64,000 nucleotides of DNA. It comes from Micromonospora parastrephiae. GTDB lineage: Bacteria > Actinomycetota > Actinomycetes > Mycobacteriales > Micromonosporaceae. The DNA lies in the NCBI RefSeq assembly GCF_016802865.1, contig NZ_JAEVHM010000004.1, positions 1 to 64,000 on the forward strand, in the 5' to 3' direction. The translations under genes and the position numbers were made by a program. The notes beneath the pieces are model-generated. The model was not told the DNA's origin. It worked only from the letters and a program-made list of their open reading frames with translations, and did not search any database. Below are positions 1 to 8,669 of this stretch, piece by piece; positions within the stretch are counted from its first letter, which is position 1; each line of letters starts with the position of its first letter.

Positions 1-1426
1 GTGGTCGCCGCGACCGCACTGGCGCACCGTGGGCACGTCGGTCGCAGCGTGGAGCTGTACCGGTGGTCGGGCAGCGCCTCGTCGGTCGCGTTCGCCACCG
101 TCGGCGGGCTGGCCGGCGGCGATCTGAGCGCCGTCGACGAGGCGCCGGGAGACGACCCGGCCGGCGAGCCGCCCACGTTGCGGGCGAGCGCGGCCCGGTT
201 GATGGCCGACGGGGTACGCGAGAGCGTCACCGGCCCACCGACCGCCGCTCTCTCCGCGCTGGTGCAGGCCGCCGCCCTGTTGGAGCCGGACGGCCGGGCG
301 GCGCTGCTGCCGGACAGCCCGGCGGCGCTGGCGGCCCTGACCGCGGTGCACTGCGGTGAGTTGGAGATCGCCGAGCGGGTGCTGCACCGGGCCCTGGCGG
401 CCGGGGTCGCGGCCCGCTGATGACCCGCCGGCACCGACTGTTGCAGGCCTGGATCCTGATGGTCCGTGGTCAGACGGCCGCCGCCGCCGACCGCCTCGCG
501 GCCACCACGCCGACGGGCGGCCGCTGGAGTCCCGCGATCTGCTCTTCGCCGCCGCGTTGCGCATGGGTATCGCCCGGCGCAACAGCGACCTCGGATCGCT
601 CAAGAGTGGCTGGGGGCAGGCGTTGGAGGCGGTGGTGCGGCACCCGGTGGACCTGTTCACGCTGCTGCCGCTGGGTGAACTCGCCATCGCGGGCGCCCGC
701 CTGGGTGATCTGGCCCGCCTGGAGCCGTACCTGCGGGAGGGCCGTTCCCTGCTCAACCGGCTGGGCGACCCACCACTGTGGAGTGTCCCGCTGCACTGGA
801 GCGGACTGCACGCCGCGATCCTGACCGACGAGCCGGCCGTCGCCGAAGACCGGGTCGCCGCCCTGCTCGCCGCCGCCGGTCACAGCCGGTACGCGGCAGT
901 GGTCGCGGCGGCCGCCGAGAGCTGGGTGGAGGTGCTGCGGGGCGCGGTCGACCCGGTGCGGGTGGAGGCCGCCGCCCGAGGGCTGCACGACACCGGCCTG
1001 TGGTGGGACGGCGCCCGACTCGCCGGGCAGGCCGCGATCCGTACCGCGGACCGCAGGGCCATGACCACGCTGCTGGAATGCGCGCGAGCGTTGCAGGGCC
1101 GCCCGGCCGGCGTCGACGGCGGGCACCGGCCGACGGCCGGCGAGGGCACCGCGCAGGTCACCGACGCCATCGCCGGCCCCGCCCAGCCGGGGCTCAGCGA
1201 CCGCGAGTACGAGGTGGCCGAACTGGTGCTGGCGGGGCTGACCTACCGGGAAATCGGCGATCGGCTCTTCATCTCGGCGAAGACCGTCGAGCACCACGTC
1301 GCCCGGATGCGCAACCGACTCAACTGCGCCAACCGCGCGGAGCTGCTCGCGCTGCTGCGTACCGTCGTCGCCGACCGGGCCAGCAACACGGCCGGGCAGC
1401 CGTGGCCGCGGCGGTCGGCCCGATGA
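1..1426 (+). CDS. LuxR-family transcriptional regulator, C-terminal part (cut by window start; two frame breaks)
   Basis: The C-terminal half of a large LuxR-type regulator of the LAL/MalT-like kind; the ATPase part lies before the window. Alpha-helical repeat-like sequence fills most of it, and a LuxR helix-turn-helix lies near 1190-1370 (LSDREYEVAELVLAGLTYRE, then KTVEHHV). The reading frame changes twice by one missing base, near 402 (frame 1 to 3) and near 510 (frame 3 to 2), while plausible repeat sequence continues on both sides, so base-call errors or a very recent pseudogene are equally possible. Its stop overlaps the start of the next gene as ATGA, which suggests one transcript with the sensor kinase operon. 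Target genes unknown. Confidence 0.75.
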
Positions 1427-3364
1427 CCCAACCAGGAATCCGGGCCAGACTCGTCGCGTTGGCGGCCGTGCTGATCACGCTCTGGTCGTACGCGGCCTAT
1501 CTGACCGGTCAGGACACGGCCGACCTGCTGCGGGTACGCGCCCTGGCGGAGACGCTCGGCCAGCCCATCGACCGGCTGGTCCTGGGCTTGCAGACCGAGC
1601 GCCGGCTGACCGTCGAGACGATCGCCGGGGCCGGGTCGGCGGATACCGCGCTGGTGGGGGCACGCGAGGGGACCGACCGCGCGGCGGCCGAGGTTCGGGT
1701 CTTCACCGAGGGCCACGACCTTCGGCTGCTCACCGCCGACGCCGTCCGGGACCGGGCCGACGAGTTGGTCCGGCGGCTGAACGGGCTGGGCACCATCCGT
1801 TCCCAGGTGGACGCCGGGCAGCTCGACCGCGCCCGGGTTGTCGACGGGTACGACCAGCTCGTCGACGTCGCCTTCGCCGTGTACGGCCCGGAGTGGGGCG
1901 CCTACGAGAGTGACCTGGCCGCCGACACCCGCACGGTGATCGCGCTGGCGCGCGCCCGCGAACTGCTCGCCCGGGAGGACACCCTGGTCAGCGCCGCGCT
2001 CGCCGGCGCCCGGTTCGATCTCGCCGAGCGGCGTCGACTGACCACGCTGGTGAGCAACCAGCGCTACGCGCGCGGCGAGGCGGTCGCGGCTCTGCCGGGC
2101 GAGCGGCAGCGGCTCGCCGCGGGCCCCCCCTTCACGGACCTGCTCGCCCTGGAGGACGCGCTGTCGCGTACGGACACCGCCAACACCGTGGGCGGGATCA
2201 CCCAGGAGGGTTGGCGGAAGGCGGTCGACGGCGTCCTCGGCGCCCTGCACGAGCTGGTGACGGCCGCGGCGCGGGACAGCGTGCAGCGGGCCACGCCGGG
2301 TGCCGCCGGGCTCGTGGTCCGCACCGGCGCCGTGCTGGGCCTCGGGCTCATCGCGGTGCTCGCGGTCCTGCTGAGCTGGGCCGGCCTGCTCCGGCGGCTG
2401 ACCCGAGGGGCTGGCCCACTCCCCCGCCGACCCGTCGGCGCCGCCCCAGGCGCCGCCGCCGACCGCTGACGCGCCGCCCCCCGTCCCCGAGGCGCGGACC
2501 TCCGACGGTGACGCCGCCCGGGAACTGCTGCTGCGACTGACCCGACGCAACCAGGTCCTGCTGCGTGACCAGCTCAATCTGTTGGACGGTATGCAGCGGC
2601 GGGAACGGTCCGCCGAGGAGACCGACGAGCTGTTCCAGCTCGACCACCTCACCACGCGGGTCCGCCGCAACGTGGAGACGGTCATCACCCTGGGTGGCGC
2701 GACGCCGGCCCGCCGCTGGCGGCGACCTGTGCCGCTGCTCGACGTCGCGCGCGGCGCGGTCGCCGAGGTGGCCGACTACCACCGGGTCCTGATCGCGCCA
2801 CACTGGCCGTGGTCCCTCGCCGGCCCCGCCGTCACCGACGTCGTCCACCTGCTGGCCGAGCTGGTCGAGAACGCCCTCTCCCACTCACCGGCGGACACCA
2901 CCGTCCGTGTCGCCGGCGAGCAGTGGCCGCAGGGCTGCGCCGTCCTGGTCGTCGACGACGGCACGGGCCTCGACGCGAGCGCACTGGCCGACGCGAACCA
3001 CCTGCTCGGCAACCCTCCGCCGGGCAACCCACCCGCCGGCGCGGCGGGCCTGTACACGGTCGCGGTGCTGGCCGCCCGCTGCGGCGCGCACGTCTCGCTC
3101 CGTCGCAGCCAGCGCGGCGGTACGGCGGCGGTGGTTTTCCTTCCGGCCCGGCTGATCAGGACGACCGGCGCCGGCGAGGGGCCGGTCACGTCGCTCGCCG
3201 GCATCGGGTACCCGCCCGACCGGGACGGGGCCGACGCGGCCGACCAGAGCGGCCACCTGCCGATGCGGATCCGTCAACCCGGGCCGATGGGGCCCAACCA
3301 CGGCAGCGCCGGCCCCGACACCGTCGAGTTGCCGGTCGCGAGAGCAACAAGGAGACATCGATGA
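1423..3364 (+). CDS. Nitrate-sensor-like (NIT) membrane histidine kinase, conservon CvnA type (one frame break)
   Basis: A sensor kinase of about 647 residues once a frame break near 2400-2415 (one extra base beside a GGGG run) is bridged. A membrane helix lies at residues 10-27, an extracytoplasmic helical NIT-like region follows, a second helix lies near 296-323, then a Pro/Ala linker, an LDHL-type phosphoacceptor region (near 2638) and a HATPase domain with N-box ELVENALSHSP (near residue 478) and G-box VVDDGTGLD. The start at 1423 overlaps the LuxR stop and the stop overlaps the Roadblock start (ATGA), so the genes are translationally coupled. Actinobacterial conservons have this order: kinase, Roadblock, DUF742, then a GTPase. 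The signal is unknown. Confidence 0.82.
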
Positions 3365-3810
3365 CGCACGCAGTGGTCAGCGGAGACAGCCTGACCGGCG
3401 CCCTGGACCGGCTGGTCGACCGGGTACACGGCGCGGAGTTCGCCGTGGTGCTCTCCCCGGACGGTCTGCCGCTCGGCGGTTCCCGCCATGTGGGTGCGAA
3501 GCTGGCCGAGCAGATCTCCGGCGTGGTCGCCGGCCTGCTGGCGTTGGGACTGGCCGCCACCCGCACCTGCGACGCGGGCGGGCTGCGTCAGATCGTGGTG
3601 CAGATGTCGCGGGCGTTCCTGTTCGTCGCCACCATCCGCAACGGAACCATCCTCACCGTACGGATCGCCGGCGACGACGCACAGGTCGGCGACATGGCGT
3701 ACGAGGTGGCGCTCTTCGTCGGGCAGGCCGAACGGCACCTGCCGGTCAGCCTGGAACCGGCCTCCTCGGTACGGAACGGGGACGCTGGTGTTCACCAACG
3801 ACTCCGCTGA
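3361..3810 (+). CDS. Roadblock/LC7 domain protein (CvnB type)
   Basis: A 149-residue cytoplasmic protein with the Roadblock/LC7 fold typical of conservons: the segment AEFAVVLSPDGLPLGGSRH near the start, then the helix-rich middle and RIAGDDAQVGDMAYEVALF. Such proteins act as partners or GTPase-activating factors for the conservon GTPase and contact the kinase. The ATG overlaps the kinase stop, and a GGAG-like site (aaggagaca) lies just upstream at about 3349-3357. The 3' end overlaps the next gene by 23 bases. Confidence 0.9.
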   Translation: MTHAVVSGDSLTGALDRLVDRVHGAEFAVVLSPDGLPLGGSRHVGAKLAEQISGVVAGLLALGLAATRTCDAGGLRQIVVQMSRAFLFVATIRNGTILTVRIAGDDAQVGDMAYEVALFVGQAERHLPVSLEPASSVRNGDAGVHQRLR

Positions 3811-4167
3811 CGAGGCGTGGTACGACGACGACGCGGGCCCGGTGGCCCGGCCGTACACGATGACCGGCGGGCGCACCGCCCCCGAGCGCGGCCAGTTCGA
3901 TCTGATCTCGCTTGTCGTCGCCCGGCGGGCGGCCACATCGCGGACGCCGCTCTTCCCCGAACAGGCGAGGATCGTCGAGTTGTGTCACCATCAGTGTCGG
4001 TCGCCGAGGTGGGCGCCGAACTGGACCTGCCGTTGGGGACCGTCCGGGTGCTCCTCGGTGACCTGCTCGCGGCCGGCCTGATCGAGACGCACGAACCGCC
4101 GACGCTGTCGGAGCTGCCGTCCGCGGAGCTGCTCGAGTCGATACTCGTCGGGCTCCGCGCCCTGTGA
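3788..4167 (+). CDS. DUF742 winged-helix protein (CvnC type; one frame break)
   Basis: A protein of about 126 residues of the DUF742 family, found as the third gene of actinobacterial conservons. The N-terminal part reads RPYTMTGGRTAPERGQFDLI, the usual DUF742 opening, and the C-terminal part reads SVAEVGAELDLPLGTVRVLL, the helix-turn-helix-like core. These lie in different frames, joined by a one-base loss near 3975-3985. The GTG start at 3788 lies inside the Roadblock gene, giving the overlap normal for these operons. The DUF742 family is linked to transcription control, but its partner here is unknown. Confidence 0.8.
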
Positions 4168-4240
4168 GCGGTCGGCTGTCAGCGGCGACCGGACGGACCG
4201 CAGCCGCGCGTCCGGTGACGATCTGAGGGGGAGAAAGGCA

Positions 4241-4973
4241 GTGCCGGCAACACCGCCGCAGCCACGTCGTACCGTGGCGATCATTCTGCTGGACCGGGTC
4301 GTGGCCGTCGCCGCGGCCACACGGCGGTTGCTCACCGGTCGGGGCGACGTCTCCCGGGCCACCTGGGTCGCGCTGGTCTCGGCGCTCGGGGTGCTGGTCG
4401 CGACGACGGTCTCCGTCGTCGTGGTGCTGCGTACGCCGGAGAAGCTGGCGCCGGTGACCCTCAATCCGCCACCCTCGGTCGACCAGTCCGGGACACCGTC
4501 GGCCGGTACTCCCCGGGCACACGCCATTCCGGCGGCCACCAGCCCGCCCTCGGTGTCGTCGGGCGCTCCCACCCCGCCCCCGACCGCGGCCCCGTCCACC
4601 ACCGGGCCCTCCCCGTCGGCGTCGACGACGTCAACCGGCCCCGGCCGCCCTGGGCGCCGAGTTCGCCATCGCGGACGCCGCCCTGCTCAGCTACGGCGCC
4701 AGTGTGACGATCACCAACCCCGGCCAGGTGCCGGTGCCGCAGTGGACGCTGGCCGTCACCCTGCCCCGGGAGTCGCTGCGGGTCAGTCAGGTCGAGGGCG
4801 CGCGGGCCGTCCAGGACGGTGCCGTGTGGACGTTCGTGCCGGACGGCAGCGCCGGGCAGGTGCCCGGTGGCGCGTCGGTGCGGGTGACGTTCCGGGTGAA
4901 CGGCGCGCCGGTCGGCGCCGCCCCCACGGCGTGCACCATCGACGGGACGACCTGCACCGGCATGCCGGACTGA
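4241..4973 (+). CDS. Membrane-anchored protein with Pro/Thr linker and CBM2-like domain (one frame break)
   Basis: GTG start at 4241 follows a strong purine-rich site (aggggga, 4227-4233). A short cytoplasmic part is followed by one membrane helix (residues about 47-66, ending in VVVVLRTPEKL), a Pro/Ser/Thr-rich extracellular linker, and a domain of about 100 residues resembling cellulose-binding family 2: VTITNPGQVPVPQWTLAV near its start and PTACTIDGTTCTG at the end. The linker and the domain are in different frames; one extra base in the ggccccggcc stretch near 4635-4645 explains it. It occupies the place where a conservon normally has its GTPase. A role in sensing wall or plant polysaccharide is inference. 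Confidence 0.65.
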
Positions 4974-5055
4974 GCGCGGTTTCTCCACCTGGCGTTCCGG
5001 CGGCGGCCATGATCGCTTGAGGATGAGTTCGGACACACTTCGTACGGTTCCGGCC

Positions 5056-6972
5056 ATGACTGTCCTACCCGCCTCATCGTCTCTCGGCCGCGCCTGGACG
5101 AGGTCCGTCGCTCCGCGTACCCGGGTTGCCGCCGCCCTCGCCGCGTTCGCCGTCATCGGTGGCACCGTCGCGGTCGCCGTCGGGACCTCGTCGCCGGCCA
5201 CCGCCGGACCGGGCACCGTCGTCGTGTCGGAGAACTTCTCGGCCGGGTCGCTTCCCGCTGGCTGGCGCGCCGTGGACGGAACCTGGAAGGTCGAGAACGG
5301 CCGGCTCCACGGGACCTCGGCCGGCTCGGGAGAGAACAACAAGATCACTTTTGGTCGGCACCTGAACGACTTCCGACTCGAGGCGACGATGCGCTTCGAG
5401 ACGGTGTCCGCCGCCACCCGCTGGGCCTCGCTCGGCATCGACGTGCCCGCCGACGGCGCCACCCCGTGGTGGATCGCCACCATGCGCAGCGGCACCACCG
5501 CCGCCAACGGTCTCGAGTTCGCCCAGCGCACCACGGCCAACGCCTGGGTCGTGACCAACACCGCCTCCGCCCCGTACGCCGCCGGGACGGGTCGGGACGT
5601 CCGCGTCGCGGTCGAGGTGCACGGCAACCAGGCCCGCTGGATCTTCGACGGCCGGGAGGTGATGCGCACCAGTAGCCTCCAGCGCTCCGCGAACGGCGTT
5701 CAGGCGCTGTTCGTCAACGGCTCCACCGTCTCGTACGACGACGTCGTCGTCACCGAGCTGCCGGCGAACGGCTACATCCGCCCCGAGGGCAGCCCGCTCA
5801 CCGTGATCGCGCACCGTGGCGCGTCCGCCGTCGCGCCGGAGAACACGCTCGTCGCGCAGGAGATCGCCCGTCGTGGCGGCGCCGACTGGATCGAGAACGA
5901 CGTCCAGCCGAGCAGGGACGGCATCCCGTTCATCCTGCACGACGGCACCGTCGATCGGACCACCGACGGGACGGGCAACATCCGCGACCTGACCGCCGCG
6001 CAGATCAAAACGCTCGACGCCGGTTCCTGGTTCGGCCCGCACTACGTCGGTGAGCGGGTGCCCACTCTGGCCGAGCAGCTCGCCGACCTGCGCACCCGGG
6101 GCGGCAACCTGCTGCTGGAGATCAAGGGCAAGCACACCAGGGACGAGGTCGCCACGATCATCCAGGTGATCCGCGACGAGCAGATGATGGGCCGGGTCTT
6201 CGTCCAGAGCTTCGAGGTCGACGCCCTCAGGTACACCTTCGAGCTCGCCCCGGAGCTGCCGTTGGGCCTGCTGCGCAGCAGCCTCGACGCCGACCCGGTG
6301 GCCATCGCGAGGGAGCTGCACCTGACCGCGTACAACCCGGACGGCAACGCGCTGCTGGCCAAGCCGGAGGTCGTCGCCCCGCTGCACGCCGCCGGCGTCG
6401 CGGTCATGGCCTGGACGATGGACTCCGCCGGCCTGTGGCAGCGGTTGGAGCGGATCGGCACCGACGGGGTCATCACCAACCGGGCGTCCGAGCTGGTCGG
6501 GTGGAATTCCGCCCTCATGCAGCGGGCGTCCGCCGAACCGACCGTGGAGATCACCTCGCCGGCCAACGGGGCGCGGCTCGACCGGGCGCAGTCCCCGGTG
6601 ATCGCGGTCGCCGCCACCGACGCGGAGACCGTCACCGTCACGCTCGACGGCAGGACCTCGGCCTCCGGGCGCAGGCTCGACCTGGCCACGTTGATCGCCG
6701 GCAAGCACACGATCCGCGCCGAGGCCACCGGCCCCGACGGCACCGCGACCGCGACCAGCACGTTCACGGTGACGGTCACCCAGGCCGGTCTCGGCTACCT
6801 GATCCTCACCTCGGGGGCCGACCCGGGCGCGATCACCATGATGGCCACCCGGCTGGCCCACGCACAGTACGCCGAGCTGGCCACCTACGCCGACCGGCAG
6901 GCCGGCAAGCTGGTCCCGGCGGAGGTCGCCAGCGTCATCGCCGCCGACGCGCGGACTCTCGCGCTGAAGTAG
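5056..6972 (+). CDS. Secreted glycerophosphodiester phosphodiesterase with LamG-like and C-terminal FIMAH-like domains
   Basis: An exported enzyme of 638 residues that should hydrolyse glycerophosphodiesters to glycerol-3-phosphate and an alcohol. Residues 1-50 form a signal peptide (ending near SSPATAG); residues about 55-245 are a concanavalin-like beta-sandwich (ENFSAGSLPAGWRAVDG); the GDPD barrel starts at AHRGASAVAPENT (near residue 252), with ENDVQPSRDG and the catalytic LHDGTVDRTTDG; an Ig-like domain (VEITSPANGARL) and a helical FIMAH-like tail follow. Start choice: ATG 5056 directly precedes the signal peptide; an upstream in-frame ATG at 5023 would add 11 residues. No clear ribosome site. 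Monocistronic, closed by a strong hairpin. Confidence 0.88.
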   Translation: MTVLPASSSLGRAWTRSVAPRTRVAAALAAFAVIGGTVAVAVGTSSPATAGPGTVVVSENFSAGSLPAGWRAVDGTWKVENGRLHGTSAGSGENNKITFGRHLNDFRLEATMRFETVSAATRWASLGIDVPADGATPWWIATMRSGTTAANGLEFAQRTTANAWVVTNTASAPYAAGTGRDVRVAVEVHGNQARWIFDGREVMRTSSLQRSANGVQALFVNGSTVSYDDVVVTELPANGYIRPEGSPLTVIAHRGASAVAPENTLVAQEIARRGGADWIENDVQPSRDGIPFILHDGTVDRTTDGTGNIRDLTAAQIKTLDAGSWFGPHYVGERVPTLAEQLADLRTRGGNLLLEIKGKHTRDEVATIIQVIRDEQMMGRVFVQSFEVDALRYTFELAPELPLGLLRSSLDADPVAIARELHLTAYNPDGNALLAKPEVVAPLHAAGVAVMAWTMDSAGLWQRLERIGTDGVITNRASELVGWNSALMQRASAEPTVEITSPANGARLDRAQSPVIAVAATDAETVTVTLDGRTSASGRRLDLATLIAGKHTIRAEATGPDGTATATSTFTVTVTQAGLGYLILTSGADPGAITMMATRLAHAQYAELATYADRQAGKLVPAEVASVIAADARTLALK

Positions 6973-6975
6973 TCC

Positions 6976-7010
6976 GACGGGTGGCCCCGCTCTCCGCGGG
7001 GCCACCCGTC
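6976..7010. terminator. Perfect 15-bp inverted repeat, bidirectional terminator
   Basis: Left arm gacgggtggccccgc (6976-6990), loop tctcc, right arm 6996-7010 fully complementary. It sits between the convergent glycerophosphodiesterase gene and the membrane-protein gene on the other strand and can serve both. No T-run follows, as is usual in actinobacteria. Confidence 0.85.
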
Positions 7011-7015
7011 TGTCC

Positions 7016-7612
7016 TCAGCGGACGGCCATGGACGGTTTTTCGTGCGCCGCCTCACGTCGCAGAGTCGGCAGCACCGGCGCGAACGCCGCCAGCATGAGC
7101 AGGCCACCGACCGGGAGCAGGTCGAGGGTTACCACCGGCAGCACGATGCCGGCGAGCAGCAGCGGGACGCTCCACCACGGCAGCTGACGTTTCGCGGCGA
7201 GCATCCCGGTGAGGACGAGCAACCCGAGGAAGAACAACTGGGGTACGACGTCGTAGAAGGCCACCTCGACGCCGGGGATGTCCTTGAAGTCCCGGCCGAG
7301 CGCCGACATCTCCGCCCGGTCGGCGGCCAGCAGCCCCTCCACGATGTCCGCGCCGAACTGCACCATCGACGCGCCGAGCCCGACCAGCGTCAGCGCCACC
7401 ACCCCGGTGCGCCACCCGCTGCGGGGCAGCAGACGGGACAGCGCGAGGACGGCCGGCACGAAGAACACCATGCCCGCGAGGCCGGCCAGGTGCGCGGCCT
7501 GCCAGTCGAGCCCGGGGCCGTACACGTCGTCGGATCTCCCCCACAGCCGTACGAGTCCGTAGGCCACGATGCCGACCGGCCCGGCGACCACATAGAGCGC
7601 AGCGTGTTTCAT
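7016..7612 (-). CDS. Multi-pass membrane protein of unknown function
   Basis: An integral membrane protein of about 198 residues with five to six hydrophobic helices (for example VVAGPVGIVAYGLV, AAHLAGLAGMVFFVPAVLAL, PQLFFLGLLVLTGMLAA, LLLAGIVLPVVTLDLLPVGG). No catalytic motif is seen. The ATG at 7612 (MKHAALYVVAG) starts just before the first helix; in-frame ATGs at 7621 and 7624 are alternatives. Function not recognised; it resembles the small DUF998-like or DoxX-like membrane proteins in general shape only. Confidence 0.7.
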   Translation of the reverse strand: MKHAALYVVAGPVGIVAYGLVRLWGRSDDVYGPGLDWQAAHLAGLAGMVFFVPAVLALSRLLPRSGWRTGVVALTLVGLGASMVQFGADIVEGLLAADRAEMSALGRDFKDIPGVEVAFYDVVPQLFFLGLLVLTGMLAAKRQLPWWSVPLLLAGIVLPVVTLDLLPVGGLLMLAAFAPVLPTLRREAAHEKPSMAVR

Positions 7613-7755
7613 GCTCGCCATCATCTGGCCGCCGACGCCTAGCAGACCTCCGGGCGCTGCCCGGGTCTGTCCCCTGATCCCGTTGTCAGGTCTTCCACCG
7701 AGCAACCCCGAGTCCCCTCCCCAGGAGCTCCGGTGACGACGGACACACGCGTCTC

Positions 7756-7817
7756 CTTGATCAGGTGATGAGAAGTAGGTGCCAAAGGCTTCTCGGACTT
7801 CTCATCACTTGATCGAG
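7756..7817. repeat. Long imperfect palindrome A
   Basis: Arms cttgatcaggtgatgagaag (7756-7775) and 7798-7817 match at 18 of 20 positions when one is reversed. The core TCCTTGATCA..TGATG recurs in palindrome B at 8590-8660, so the two elements border the mini-GntR region. Confidence 0.7.
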
Positions 7818-7886
7818 GCGCGAGCAGAGCGGCCCAACGGGGTCAGGGGAAGTCGCAGTTCGCGTGGTGGATGGATCGGGGACTGC

Positions 7887-8144
7887 TCACTTCTGCAACA
7901 TGATCGATGCGACATCCGCGACGACACACAACGACCAGTCAAGCTGACGACAGTTGTTCCGACCCTCGCACTCCAGGCATCCGCCCACTCGCCATGGCCG
8001 GTCGAGAGCCCGAGTCCAGTGAGCATCAAGAGTCCTCATCGCGGCGAACAGCTCATCTGCCCTACTTACCGGTTCATCGATCGGCACGGCGGCGCCCTTC
8101 CCGCAATCACGACGTAGACCCCACCTGGGGGGCGCCGAGCCCAT
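7887..8144 (-). CDS. Possible small Cys-containing protein, unrecognised
   Basis: An open frame of up to 85 codons on the minus strand. The segment from VPIDEPVSRADELFAAMRTL to GGCLECEGRNNCRQLDW looks protein-like, with four cysteines (CLEC and two more) that could bind a metal, as in small actinobacterial proteins found beside regulators. Start site and expression are uncertain and codon bias is weaker than in neighbouring genes. It runs divergently from the mini-GntR gene. Could be spurious. Confidence 0.25.
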   Translation of the reverse strand: MGSAPPRWGLRRDCGKGAAVPIDEPVSRADELFAAMRTLDAHWTRALDRPWRVGGCLECEGRNNCRQLDWSLCVVADVASIMLQK

Positions 8145-8189
8145 GCGTCGCGCTCCCCAGGTGGGTGAACGGCCGAGAACCCGGGAGTT

Positions 8190-8318
8190 TGCCGAAACCA
8201 GGGAACCCGACCCGGGAAAAACCTATTCCAACTTGTAGGAGTAGGTCAAGGCAGCATTGTGAAACTTGTTGGAACAGGTCGGCTCGTGATCGAATCGGAG
8301 TGCCGAAACCAGGGAACC
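8190..8318 (+). repeat. 18-base direct repeat pair before the mini-GntR gene
   Basis: The sequence tgccgaaaccagggaacc occurs exactly at 8190-8207 and 8301-8318, with 93 bases between. The second copy lies immediately upstream of the GntR ribosome site. The interval contains the two operator-like repeats. It may be a duplication footprint or a regulatory element. Confidence 0.7.
8230..8280 (+). promoter_or_regulatory. Paired operator-like direct repeats, 33 bases apart
   Basis: Copies aacttgtaggagtaggtc (8230-8247) and aacttgttggaacaggtc (8263-8280) agree at 15 of 18 positions, with starts 33 bases apart (about three helical turns). They lie 54-104 bases before the mini-GntR start and are a likely site for autoregulation by its winged helix. 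Confidence 0.5.
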
Positions 8319-8333
8319 TACGGAGATCGACTC

Positions 8334-8561
8334 ATGCCGACCGAGCGAGTGGACTACCGGCGCATCGCCAACGAGATCGCAGGAAGAATCAAGTCCGGAG
8401 AGCTCGCGCCGGGTGAGAAGCTACCGTCGACCCGTGAGCTGGCCGAGCAGTACGGAGTTCACATCTCCACCATCAACCGGGTTATGACGATCCTCAAGGA
8501 CCGCGAGTTGGTCGAGGGCCATCCGGGCAAAGGTGTGTACGTCGCGGAAGTCGAGAGCTGA
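8334..8561 (+). CDS. Mini-GntR winged-helix regulator (DNA-binding domain only)
   Basis: A 75-residue protein that is almost only a GntR winged helix: YRRIANEIAGRIKSGELAPG, LPSTRELAEQYGVHISTINR as the recognition part, and GKGVYVAEVES as the wing. There is no effector-binding domain, so it cannot sense a ligand in the usual GntR way; such minimal regulators occur singly in actinobacteria and resemble the KorSA-like repressors of integrative plasmids. ATG 8334 is preceded by ggag at 8322-8325. Upstream paired repeats suggest self-control. The GC content of the gene is lower than that of its neighbours. Confidence 0.85.
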   Translation: MPTERVDYRRIANEIAGRIKSGELAPGEKLPSTRELAEQYGVHISTINRVMTILKDRELVEGHPGKGVYVAEVES

Positions 8562-8589
8562 ACCCGCTGCGCCCGTGTTCCTGCGCCGC

Positions 8590-8660
8590 CTCCTTGATCA
8601 CTTGATGCTGAAGAGTCGAATCGGCTCGTCGACAACTGCTCAGCATCAAATGATCAAGGA
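8590..8660. terminator. Long palindrome B between mini-GntR and nrdB
   Basis: Arms 8590-8611 (ctccttgatcacttgatgct...) and 8639-8660 pair at about 20 of 22 positions around a 27-base loop. It stands between convergent genes and can terminate both. Its core resembles palindrome A at 7756-7817. Confidence 0.75.
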
Positions 8661-8669
8661 GTTGCGGCT

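Larger units (their letters stand above)
7613..8333. other. Region of 721 bases without a firm gene; less GC-rich, repeat-bearing
   Basis: Base composition is visibly less GC-rich than on either side. It holds a long imperfect palindrome (7756-7817), an 18-base direct repeat (8190-8207 and 8301-8318) and a pair of operator-like direct repeats (8230-8280). One possible short coding sequence lies on the minus strand (7887-8144). Nothing else was recognised. Confidence 0.6.

Noticed and set aside
5074-7107. A minus-strand open frame of 677 codons across the glycerophosphodiesterase gene and its terminator
   Set aside because: It crosses a perfect hairpin terminator and shows no domain; the plus-strand GDPD motifs are unmistakable.
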